DNA of 64,000 nt from Rhodosalinus sp041365695 (lineage in GTDB: Bacteria > Pseudomonadota > Alphaproteobacteria > Rhodobacterales > Rhodobacteraceae). Position 1 is the stretch's first letter; every line of letters begins with the position of its first letter. Positions 56,954 to 64,000 of this stretch are shown here, piece by piece. The DNA is taken from assembly GCF_041365695.1 (NCBI RefSeq), contig NZ_JBGFSJ010000003.1, positions 248,001-312,000 of the forward strand, in the 5' to 3' direction. The notes under the pieces were generated by a model. It made no database searches. It saw only the letters and a program-made list of their open reading frames with translations, and was not told the origin of the DNA. The translations under genes and the position numbers were made by a program.

Positions 56954-58684
56954 TCAGTCCTGCAGCAGCCGCGCCTCGTGCTTCTTCAGCGTGCGGCGCG
57001 CCGCCCGGAAATCGCCATCTGCGCTATTTGTCGCAAGCTCCGGGAAAAGTTCGAGGATTTCGTTACGCTGGGCGTTTCCAATGCCTTTCAAAGTGTAATC
57101 GCCGGGCTGGAAGCTTTCCGTCCACGCCCCGTTCGACAGCACCACCTCGTGGTGCTCGAACATGAAGTGCAGGTAGGTCACCCCCAGCGTTCCGACCTCC
57201 TGCACCCCGGAGAGCCCGGTCAGATGCTTGGCCGCGGCCAGCACCTCCCGCTCGTCGAAGTAGAGGGTGGTCTTGTCGTTGGCGACGAGAACCCGGTGGT
57301 TCGGGCTGACCAGGAGGTCGCGCTCCGGCAGCCCGTTGCCGAGCGCGCCCGCCTCGATGAGAATCGGCCTCAGATGCGGCATCCGGGCAATCTGGTGCCC
57401 GGTCAGCGTCTGTGTGCCGATCCAGGCGATTTCCTGGATGCCGTTGTCGCGGGTGATGACGCGGTCGCCCGCCTTCAGATCCTCGACCAGCCGTTCGCCG
57501 CGCGGGGTCGCGATGACCGTGCCCGGCGTGAAACACGGAATCACCTTCTCGATGTTCCAGAACTTCGCGCTGCCGGCCACGGCACCGTCCCCGTCGAGGA
57601 ATTCCACCCGTCCGTCGAGGCCGTTGCCGTCCTTGTCGGGCCTCGTGTCCACCACCCGCAGCGGACCCGCGCCCGTCAGGTCGAGCGTGTCGAAATCGTC
57701 TCCGCCGAAGCCGCCGAATATCTTGTCGCCGTCAGTGATGTCGCGGAACACGTCCCGACCGTGACCGCCGGACAGGATATCGGCCCCGCTGCCGCCTGAA
57801 AGCGTATCGTCGCCGGCGCCGCCGAAAAGCAGATCGTGCCCGCTTTCCCCGTGAAGCACGTCGTCGCCGCGTCCGCCCACGACGATGTCGTTCCCCTCGC
57901 CCGCCAGGACCGTATCGTCACCCGCGCGGGCTTTCACGATGTCGTCGTCGGGCCCGAGGAAGGGAAACTTGTTGTCGCCCCCGTCGATCACGTCGCCGTG
58001 ACGGTCGCCGGTGTAGGCGACGTCGATCAGATCGTCCCCCTTGGTGCCCTCCACGAAGCCGTTGGCGTTCGCGCATGGCGGCAGGGTCGAGAAATGCATG
58101 TCGCTCAGCGTGATGCCTTTCGCGCCGCCCGTGCCGTCGGCGTCGTCGATCTCGATGCGGGCGACCGGCCCCGGGATTTCCACCAGCGTGGAGGCGGATG
58201 CCGGGCCCGCCCCGCCATCATCCTGCGCGCCGGTCAGCAGGTCGCCGGACCGCAGCACGCCCGTGCCGGGCGTGACGGTCACCGGAACGGCCTTGCCCGT
58301 GGCGTCGAAGGCGCGCACACTGGCCAGCTCTGCATGAGATCCCGGCAGCCCGCCCCGACCGTCATCGGCCGCGATGCGGAAGCACACGTTCTCGACCTCG
58401 GGCCCGAAGGCAGGGTCGGTGGCGGTGAAATCGAAAGTGGCGATGGCCCCACCCGCCGTGTGTTCGGACCCCGGGTGGCCAGACAGCGCGACGCATGAGC
58501 CCCGGTCGAAGGCGTCTCCATGCGCGGGACCGAATGCCTTCGATCCGGCTTCCGCCGGTGCGGTCGCGGGGGCACGGCCAAAGCCGATCTTGACGGCGAC
58601 ACCGTCGAGGTCGACCGATTTCGTTTCCCCGGAAGCCTCCGCGGCCGGTCCAAGCGATGTCCAACTCAATACGCGTTCGGGCAT
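56954..58684 (-). CDS. RTX calcium-binding repeat protein with C-terminal Hint domain
   Basis: 576 residues. The N-terminal region (about 1-205) has no family I recognise. RTX nonapeptides run from about 253 to 310 (AGDDTVLAGEGNDIVVGG, GGAGDDTLSGGSG). The Hint domain starts at C384 (IPCFTPGT) with H463 in SPNHRVLV and runs to about 530. No N-terminal signal, so type I secretion is likely. Comparable Hint-RTX proteins are common in Rhodobacteraceae; self-cleavage is possible but unproven. Confidence 0.87.
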   Translation of the reverse strand: MPERVLSWTSLGPAAEASGETKSVDLDGVAVKIGFGRAPATAPAEAGSKAFGPAHGDAFDRGSCVALSGHPGSEHTAGGAIATFDFTATDPAFGPEVENVCFRIAADDGRGGLPGSHAELASVRAFDATGKAVPVTVTPGTGVLRSGDLLTGAQDDGGAGPASASTLVEIPGPVARIEIDDADGTGGAKGITLSDMHFSTLPPCANANGFVEGTKGDDLIDVAYTGDRHGDVIDGGDNKFPFLGPDDDIVKARAGDDTVLAGEGNDIVVGGRGDDVLHGESGHDLLFGGAGDDTLSGGSGADILSGGHGRDVFRDITDGDKIFGGFGGDDFDTLDLTGAGPLRVVDTRPDKDGNGLDGRVEFLDGDGAVAGSAKFWNIEKVIPCFTPGTVIATPRGERLVEDLKAGDRVITRDNGIQEIAWIGTQTLTGHQIARMPHLRPILIEAGALGNGLPERDLLVSPNHRVLVANDKTTLYFDEREVLAAAKHLTGLSGVQEVGTLGVTYLHFMFEHHEVVLSNGAWTESFQPGDYTLKGIGNAQRNEILELFPELATNSADGDFRAARRTLKKHEARLLQD

Positions 58685-59484
58685 TGCCCGTCACCTTTCC
58701 CTCTCGACCCATCCTTACGATGGACGTCGCTCGCCCTGCTTTCCTGTCCGCGCCCGGGTCGCAACGCAGCGCGCTGACGGCCTTCGGGCGTTCCATGTCA
58801 CGCGCCGCTCGCAGGGCATGCCCGGGCAACGCGACCCTCGCAAGGCGACTGTAGAAGGCGCAGCCCCGATCCCAAACGCAAAAACGGCAAGAAAGGGGTC
58901 ACGGAATGGCTTACTCGCCATGATTTTCGCGGTCGCACCCCCTGGCAACAGGACCGCATTGTTTCCCCCACGGTATACGAAGAGCCTCCCGACCCATCAT
59001 AATTTCCGTTTCGTCGGGTAATCACGCGCCGGACCGACCGATGCGTTCGGGTATACTGCAAAGATTGGTTCTGATTAGTGAACAATCGGAAAATTAGAAT
59101 GTGGCGGAACATGGGCAACGCGCGCGCCCGCCACTGTTTGCGCGGGCCCATCAATTGCCCGGTGCGCGCGCCATTGGCCACAGCGGCCGCGGCGTCCGCG
59201 CGAATCGATCCCGAGGCTTCCGTCCTGCAGGCTGGAACGACCGCCGCGATCACACGCCAGCTGCATGGAAGCTCCGCGACCCATGCGCCGGCAAGGCCGC
59301 GCAGGCCTCTTCCACGCCGCGTCCGGGCGGAGCGGTCCGCGGCGCGTGGCTGTCGCGGACGCAGCGAAGGATTTACGGCGCGCGGCCGCGAAGAATCCGC
59401 CGCGCCATCCCGGCGAAGTTCTTCACGAACGCCCGCGGAGCGGCTTGTCGCGCCGCGGCCCCGAGGCGCAATCCCCGGTAGCGC
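58685..59484. other. 800-bp stretch without a convincing gene, partly AT-rich
   Basis: Frames here have no recognisable domain and arginine/alanine-rich compositions typical of out-of-frame high-GC DNA. About 58960-59100 is clearly more AT-rich than its surroundings, with TATGAT-like and TATACT-like hexamers on the two strands. It could hold the RTX gene's promoter and the ruined 5' half of the glycosyltransferase locus that follows. Confidence 0.5.
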
Positions 59485-60047
59485 GGCACGCAGCTTCCCT
59501 TCGACGGCCTGACCCGGGCGGTGCACGAATGGTGCGCGGAGACCTCCGCCGACCTGCCGGTTTTCGGGCAGGTCGGCTGCCTGGGACCGAACAGCTACCG
59601 CCCGCTTCCTTCACCTTCGAGGAGCGGATCACGCCGCAGGAGTTCGTGGCGAAGGCGAAACAGGCGACCGTGATCGTCAGCCACGCGGGCATGGGCACGA
59701 TCATCACGTCCCTGACCCTCTCCAAACCGCTCGTCGTGCTCGCGCGGCGCGCGCAATACGGAGAGCAGAGGAACGATCACCAGGTCGCGACCGTGTGGCA
59801 TCTGGGCCAGCGCAGCGGCCTGACCGTCGCCGCGAGCGAAGCGGATATCCCGAAGATCCTCGACCGGCTCGTCGCACAGGATCGCCAGGACGCCGCGGCG
59901 GACGCGCTGCCGACCTACGCCGACGAACGCCTCATCGCGTCGCTGCGCGACTTCATCCACGACGGGCATCGGGGCGCGCGCGAGACCCGCCCCTCCGACG
60001 CGGCACCGCCCGCCCGGTCCGGTCACGCCCGACGCCAGCGGTCCTGA
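59485..60047 (+). pseudogene. Truncated, frameshifted glycosyltransferase-28 C-terminal (Alg13/PssE-like) remnant
   Basis: Homology starts abruptly at GTQLPFDGLTRAVHEW (59485); an in-frame TAG lies two codons earlier and the usual MIFVTV start is missing. After NSYRP, near 59598-59604, the frame shifts by one base within a C run. It then continues with SFTFEERITPQEFVAKAK, VSHAGMGTIITSL, PLVVLARRAQYGEQRNDHQ. The partner subunit (Alg14/PssD-like) is not seen. The intact enzyme would add a sugar during polysaccharide synthesis. Confidence 0.75.
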
Positions 60048-60268
60048 TAGGGGCGCGGCGGGCGCGCGGCAGCCTGCGGCATTTCCCGGCCCTTGCGTCC
60101 GGGCATGGTCTTCGGCCAGCTTCGTGACGGTGGGAGGGGCCCGCACCCGGCGCGCGCCCGGCGCGGCGGCGGGCACGGCCCGAAACGCACCTCCCGCACG
60201 AGCCGACGCGGCCCGGCGCGTCGGCGCGCCCCGCGAACCGCGCCCGGAACAAGGACCGAGACCGCGCC

Positions 60269-61885
60269 ATGCCCCGTCTGTCCCGCCGAGCCCTGGTGAC
60301 GGCCCTCGCCCTCGCGCCGCTGAGCGCGCGGGCCGAGCTGCGCGGGCGCGGCCCTGGCCTCGTCGCGCGCGAGGGCCGGCTCGAGGTGCGCCGCGCCGCG
60401 CTCGAACGGCTGGAGCCGGGCGGCTGGCTGCTCGCCCGCGTCGCCTTCGACGAAAGACGCGCGGCGGTCGTCGATCCTGAGGCGCGCACACCCGCGCACC
60501 GGCGCCTCGCGGCGCTCTTCGCGTCGGGCGCCGCGGCGGGCAACCACGGCGACCTTTACGACAACCTGGACGGCGGGCACTCCAGCCTTCCGGCCGGCGA
60601 CCACCCGCAGCTGACCGCGACGGTCTATGACGAGGCGGCGCAGGACGACGGTCTGGCGCGCGGCCTCGGGCTGCGCGTGCTCTTCGACGCGCCGCTTATC
60701 GGCAACTGCTCCATGGCGCTGGTCGGAACCCCGTTCTGGCGCTCCCTGCCCCGCGCCGCGCTGACCCGGCCCGACGGCGCGCATCGTCTCTTCCGGGTCT
60801 ACGCCTCGGGGGCGCTCCGGGTCTTTCCCGAACACAGGGATCACGACCCCGAGCACGGCGACCTCTTTCCAGCCAACACGCCCTACTGTCTGGTCTCGCA
60901 GGGCTCCTCCGGGTCGGACCGCCCGCATCTCGAGGCGCTCGCGATGATCCTCGCGGCGTTCCGCCCCGACACGAAGGCGGCGCTGCAGCGCGCCGGGCTC
61001 GTCGCGCCCACGGTGCAGATGGTCTACCGGCGCGCGCGGCTGGGCATCCTGCGCCGGGAGACCTACCTGACCGGCCGCGCCCATCCCACGGTCTTCGCTG
61101 CCGGGGACATCAACCTCTCCGGCATGGTGGCGCTCGCGAATGCCATCGCGCCCGACGCCGTGCCGCCCATGGTCCGCCTCGAGGTGGACGCGGAGACCGA
61201 GGCCCGCCCGGGCGTGGATGTCTTCGGCGAGGGGCTGGGCGAGCGGCTCTTCGACACGCCCTCGGCCATCGCGCGTGTCTGGCGCGCGCCGGTCTGGCGG
61301 CGCAGCATGATCGTCTCCGCCGCGAAGACCCGCGATCCGAACGGCCGGCCGCTGCGGTTCACCTGGTCGCTCCTGCGCGGCGACCCGGCGCGCACGCGGA
61401 TCGAGCCGCTCGACGCCGCGGGCCGACGCGCCCGGATCACGCTGGAGTGGCAGCCCCCCCGCCCGGTGCCCGGGCGCGACGATGTCCTCTCGCCGCGGAT
61501 CGACATCGGGGTCTTCGCCTCGAACGGCGTGCACGACAGCGCGCCGGGCTTCGTGTCGGTGCTGCTGCCCGCCCACGAGGCGCGCGTCTACGAACCCGCG
61601 CCCGACGGCGGCCAGAGGATCGCGCGGATCGTGCGGGCGGCCCCCGACGGCGTCTACGCCGACCCGGCACTCTTCCCGGTCACCGACTGGACGGATGTCT
61701 ACCGCTACGGCGCGGACGGCAGCCTGCTGGGATGGACCCGGTCGCGGGCCTCGGGCGACACCCGGTACGATGCCGCGGGACGGCGGCGCGGCCCGGATGG
61801 CGCCTTGCGCGGCGTGCGCTATCCGGTGGACGCGTTGCCCGACGGCCGGCCCGTGCTGCGCGAGGTGCCCGTTATCAGGCCGTGA
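60269..61885 (+). CDS. Secreted protein of unknown function
   Basis: 538 residues with an N-terminal signal-like segment (MPRLSRRALVTALALAPLSARA). No domain recognised with confidence. Strong internal motifs suggest a real, structured protein: GNHGDLYDNLDGGHS, FPEHRDHDPEHGDLFPANTPY, SQGSSGSDRPHLEA, RPDTKAAL, FDTPSAIARVWR, DPNGRPLRF and RIDIGVFASNG. The His/Asp-rich HRDHDPEHGD looks metal-binding. I have the impression of conserved hypothetical relatives in planctomycetes and proteobacteria but cannot verify it. Confidence 0.75.
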   Translation: MPRLSRRALVTALALAPLSARAELRGRGPGLVAREGRLEVRRAALERLEPGGWLLARVAFDERRAAVVDPEARTPAHRRLAALFASGAAAGNHGDLYDNLDGGHSSLPAGDHPQLTATVYDEAAQDDGLARGLGLRVLFDAPLIGNCSMALVGTPFWRSLPRAALTRPDGAHRLFRVYASGALRVFPEHRDHDPEHGDLFPANTPYCLVSQGSSGSDRPHLEALAMILAAFRPDTKAALQRAGLVAPTVQMVYRRARLGILRRETYLTGRAHPTVFAAGDINLSGMVALANAIAPDAVPPMVRLEVDAETEARPGVDVFGEGLGERLFDTPSAIARVWRAPVWRRSMIVSAAKTRDPNGRPLRFTWSLLRGDPARTRIEPLDAAGRRARITLEWQPPRPVPGRDDVLSPRIDIGVFASNGVHDSAPGFVSVLLPAHEARVYEPAPDGGQRIARIVRAAPDGVYADPALFPVTDWTDVYRYGADGSLLGWTRSRASGDTRYDAAGRRRGPDGALRGVRYPVDALPDGRPVLREVPVIRP

Positions 61886-62249
61886 GGCGTGCCGCGTTCA
61901 CAGGACCGACGCGCGGCGTCCTGCAGCAGCTATGTCTGCGGTCGCGGGATAACAAGTGGCGGGCGGTGCATCGTGTGATCGAGAACGCAAAACCTCCTAC
62001 CCGGGGCGGGCGCCCTGTGAGGGGTCACGCGCGAATGGCTGCGTTCCGGGAAACCGGCCCAACGAGCCGCGATCGGACCCTTCCGCGCTTGACAGGCACC
62101 GCTCCGATACGACCTTTTAGCGCTGGAACGAGGGCATTGTCGGAACCGCTTCGTTTCGGAAAACTGACGCGACGCGCCAGGTGTCCGCCGCCCGTCGCAC
62201 GACCTCCCGAGGGCGCGCCCGGAATGGCTTCGTTTCGGAAAACCGCGCG
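61886..62249. other. 364-bp intergenic region with three direct repeats
   Basis: No gene seen. It contains the three 25-bp imperfect direct repeats listed separately and lies between the convergent 3' ends of the secreted protein and the unknown minus-strand gene. Confidence 0.5.
62033..62245. repeat. Three imperfect 25-bp direct repeats
   Basis: Copies at about 62033-62057, 62142-62166 and 62221-62245, sharing the core GGCTTCGTTTCGGAAAAC. Copies 2 and 3 match at 22 of 25 positions and copy 1 matches copy 3 at 21 of 25. Starts are 109 and 79 bp apart. They are in the same orientation, unlike REP hairpins. Confidence 0.7.
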
Positions 62250-62762
62250 TTATGCCGGAACGCCCGCCTGGCGCAGCCAGTCCACCCAGCCCCGGAACGC
62301 GCGTTTCCGCGCGCCCAAGGCTTCGCGCAGGTAGCGCCGGGCGAGTTCGCTCTCCGGCGCATGTTTCTCGCGGACGCGGGTCTCGACGAGCTGGCCGTCG
62401 ATCCACGTTTCGGTCACCTTGCGACCGACGAGCACCATCGCGTCCTCGACGCCGGGCGCGTGACCGGGCCCGCCGGCCAACGCCGCCAGCCGGGCCTCCA
62501 GCCCGGCGACCCGCGCTTCCGCCGGCGCGAGCACCAGCGCGCGGGAGAGCCCCTCCTCCTCCCGGAAGGCCGCCGCGGCGGGCAGTTCCGTGCGATCGAG
62601 GATCACCGTGAGCCATCGTTGCACCGCCTCGGGCGCGGGCGCCGCGGTCAGCCCGTGGCGCCGGGCGTTGCCCGATGCCCGTGCCTTGCCCGACGCGGAG
62701 CGCGGCCCGGTGCTCCGCTGCGCGTTCCGCCGGTTGGCGGCGACCTGGCGCGCGCTGGTCAC
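62250..62762 (-). CDS. Unknown protein with N-terminal STGPRS/GKA...RHGL motif
   Basis: 170 residues from a GTG start at 62762 that overlaps the upstream gene's TGA (GTGA). The N-terminus NRRNAQRSTGPRSASGKA followed by NARRHGL matches a widespread basic motif in short uncharacterised bacterial proteins. The rest is helical and Ala/Arg/Glu-rich. Function unknown; the basic motif could contact nucleic acid. Confidence 0.7.
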   Translation of the reverse strand: MTSARQVAANRRNAQRSTGPRSASGKARASGNARRHGLTAAPAPEAVQRWLTVILDRTELPAAAAFREEEGLSRALVLAPAEARVAGLEARLAALAGGPGHAPGVEDAMVLVGRKVTETWIDGQLVETRVREKHAPESELARRYLREALGARKRAFRGWVDWLRQAGVPA

Positions 62763-63426
62763 GACACCTCCGCGACCGCCTCGATCGGGCGGGCGGCCTG
62801 AAGCGCGTCGAGATCCCGCTTCACCTCGCGGCAGCGCGGCTCGAGCTCTGCGATCTTGCGGTCATGGAAGCGTGTTGCGACCTCGCCGGCCTGCCAGAAC
62901 TCGGCCATCAGCGCGACCATGTCCAGTCCGAGCGCCGCGATCTCGGCCTCCGCCGCGGCCACGGTCTCGGCGTCGCGCGACACCGCGCGCGCCGCGAGCT
63001 CGGTCGCCTCGCTCAGGGCGCCCGGCCGGTCGAACGGCGTTTCCTGGAAATCCTCCTCGGACTTGCCGGCCTCGATCCACGCGTCCCAGACTTGGTCGAG
63101 ATGCGCCTCGTGGCGGGCGTGGCAGGCCTCGACGACGGCCTCCGTGATCTTGTGCTCGACCTGGCGCGCAAGGACGCGGTCGCGCATCCGTCGGTGCTGC
63201 AGCATGTCCCACTCGATCGCGATCAGGTTTTCCGCGATCACCGCCTCGTAGGGCGTGACGGGCGCCAGCGCGCGCAGAAGCCCCGCCTCGAAGGCGGGGA
63301 ACGCGGCCGGCGACTGGCCGGGCAAGGGGTCCCGGCCCGGCAGCAATGCGAGGAAGGACGCAAGTCCGAAGCGCTGCGGATCGGGCGGCGTCAGGGCGGT
63401 TCCGGGGTCTGGTGTCTGGCCATCAT
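62759..63426 (-). CDS. Unknown helical protein; 5' end unresolved (possible frameshift)
   Basis: The clear coding part runs from about 63394 (LTPPDPQRFGLASFLALLPG) to the stop at 62759 and is Ala/Glu-rich and helical, with no recognised domain. The only good start, ATGATG at 63426-63421 behind GAAGGAGG, is in another frame and stops after 11 codons at 63391, exactly where the long frame becomes coding-like. Either a one-base error or mutation joins them, or a leader peptide couples to a non-ATG start. Its stop overlaps the next gene's GTG. Confidence 0.6.
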
Positions 63427-63738
63427 GGCCTCCTTCTGGCTGGGCGACCCGGCGGCGCGCGCCGGCGTCGCGGTGGGTGCGCGGCCCCGATCGGCCGAGG
63501 GCGCCGCATGCGCGCGGCGGTCCCGACGGCACGGGGCCGGCAATCATTTGCATCAGGAGAAGGAAACGCCCCCCTTCGTTGCCGTGTCGGCCACATCGCC
63601 TTGCGGGCAGCCACCTTGCCGGGGTCGGCAGGTTGGCGGAGGCTCGCGCCCCACTCATGATGCACGCGCACATTACCTCATTCGCGAATCGTCGCGCAAC
63701 CCCAATCCTTGCGCCCCGGTCTCGTCGGGGCGCGCGGG
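63427..63738. other. Intergenic region upstream of the unknown gene pair
   Basis: No gene seen. It carries a plausible minus-strand promoter with a palindromic spacer, listed separately. Confidence 0.5.
63670..63699 (-). promoter_or_regulatory. Possible promoter with palindromic spacer
   Basis: On the minus strand TTGCGC, an 18-bp spacer and TAATGT. The spacer holds the perfect palindrome ATTCGCGAAT (63680-63689), a good place for a repressor. Transcription would run into the unknown gene pair about 240 bp away. Confidence 0.4.
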
Positions 63739-64000
63739 TCATCCCGCGGCCGGCGCCCGGAAGGCGAGCCGCATCTGCTTCTCGGTCTCGATCAGGGCGA
63801 AGAAGACCGCGCCGATCGCCACGATGATCACGCCGTCGGCCAGCGGCACCGGCGCGGTCCCCATGATCCGCTGCAACGGCGGCAAGTAGGTGATGGCGAC
63901 TTGAAGGCCGGTCACGGTCAGAACGCTGATCCAGACGACCCGGGTGCCCAGCAGCGCCGACAGGCGCAGCGAGGCGCCGTGGATGTTGCGGATGAAGAAG
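63739..64000 (-). CDS. Cation-transporting P-type ATPase, C-terminal end (cut by window)
   Basis: 87 C-terminal residues visible: NIHGASLRLSALLGTRVVW, then two or three membrane helices with TYLPPLQRIMGTAPVPL and ending EKQMRLAFRAPAAG. This pattern is the cation ATPase C-terminal domain of PMCA/PacL-type (P2) pumps. The ion cannot be told from this end. Confidence 0.8.
   Translation of the reverse strand, partial: FFIRNIHGASLRLSALLGTRVVWISVLTVTGLQVAITYLPPLQRIMGTAPVPLADGVIIVAIGAVFFALIETEKQMRLAFRAPAAG

Noticed and set aside
58798..59526. 242-codon minus-strand open frame
   Set aside because: No domain, erratic composition, and it runs antisense into the glycosyltransferase remnant; it is not upstream of or coupled to anything.
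62033..62245. CRISPR-like array
   Set aside because: Only three copies, diverged, with unequal spacing (109 and 79 bp) and no cas genes nearby.

Overview
This window is a stretch of high-GC chromosome from an alphaproteobacterium, most likely a member of the Rhodobacteraceae/Paracoccaceae (Rhodobacter-Roseobacter group). The evidence is gene content and order (trpE / divergent polysaccharide deacetylase / trpGDC-moaC-moeA-lexA-comEC-gltX-gltA; trkA-trkH-hfq-hflX), an alphaproteobacterial SOS box (GAAC-N7-GAAC) in front of lexA, a B12-dependent class II ribonucleotide reductase, and a holin/endolysin pair of the type used by Rhodobacterales gene transfer agents. No rRNA operon, prophage, insertion sequence or CRISPR array was seen.

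Layout. 1-5.9 kb: nrdJ (3' end cut by the window edge), tRNA-Pro(TGG), a DUF192 protein, a double cold-shock-domain protein and pdxH, all on the minus strand. 6.0-12 kb: fabI, gpt, an aminotransferase, a PpiD-type chaperone and trpE on the plus strand. 12-18.8 kb: a minus-strand divergent polysaccharide deacetylase, then the coupled plus-strand run trpG-trpD-trpC-moaC-moeA and lexA. 18.8-24.7 kb: comEC (minus), gltX, gltA and a stand-alone alternative oxidase (plus). 24.6-36 kb: a minus-strand block of an enoyl-CoA hydratase, ccmH, ccmF, holin, endolysin, ccmE, argC, murI, an acyltransferase and a giant 2-oxoacid:ferredoxin oxidoreductase, the last divergent from a LysR regulator. 36-43.8 kb: a candidate small RNA, two tiny membrane proteins, purL, a beta-hydroxyacid dehydrogenase and a penicillin-acylase-family enzyme. 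43.8-50.4 kb: a DMT exporter with a divergent LysR regulator, then hflX, hfq, trkH and trkA. 50.4-56.2 kb: two divergent paralogous FAD/aminomethyltransferase oxidoreductases sharing an intergenic region with two near-identical dyads, then a MobA-like nucleotidyltransferase.

56-64 kb is the accessory end. It holds two adjacent Hint-domain proteins (one with RTX calcium-binding repeats), an apparently non-coding and partly AT-rich stretch, a truncated and frameshifted glycosyltransferase remnant, an unrecognised secreted 538-residue protein, three imperfect direct repeats, a coupled pair of unknown genes, and the C-terminus of a P-type ATPase at the right edge.

Most of the window is core housekeeping: dNTP supply, PLP salvage, fatty acid, purine and tryptophan synthesis, Moco synthesis, SOS control, TCA entry, cytochrome c maturation and K+ uptake. 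The more unusual items are the GTA-type lysis genes inside the cytochrome c maturation cluster, a hairpin over the endolysin ribosome-binding site, the alternative oxidase, the candidate sRNA, the divergent FAD enzyme pair with paired operators, and the Hint/RTX locus with its decaying neighbourhood. All calls come from reading the sequence; no database search was possible.
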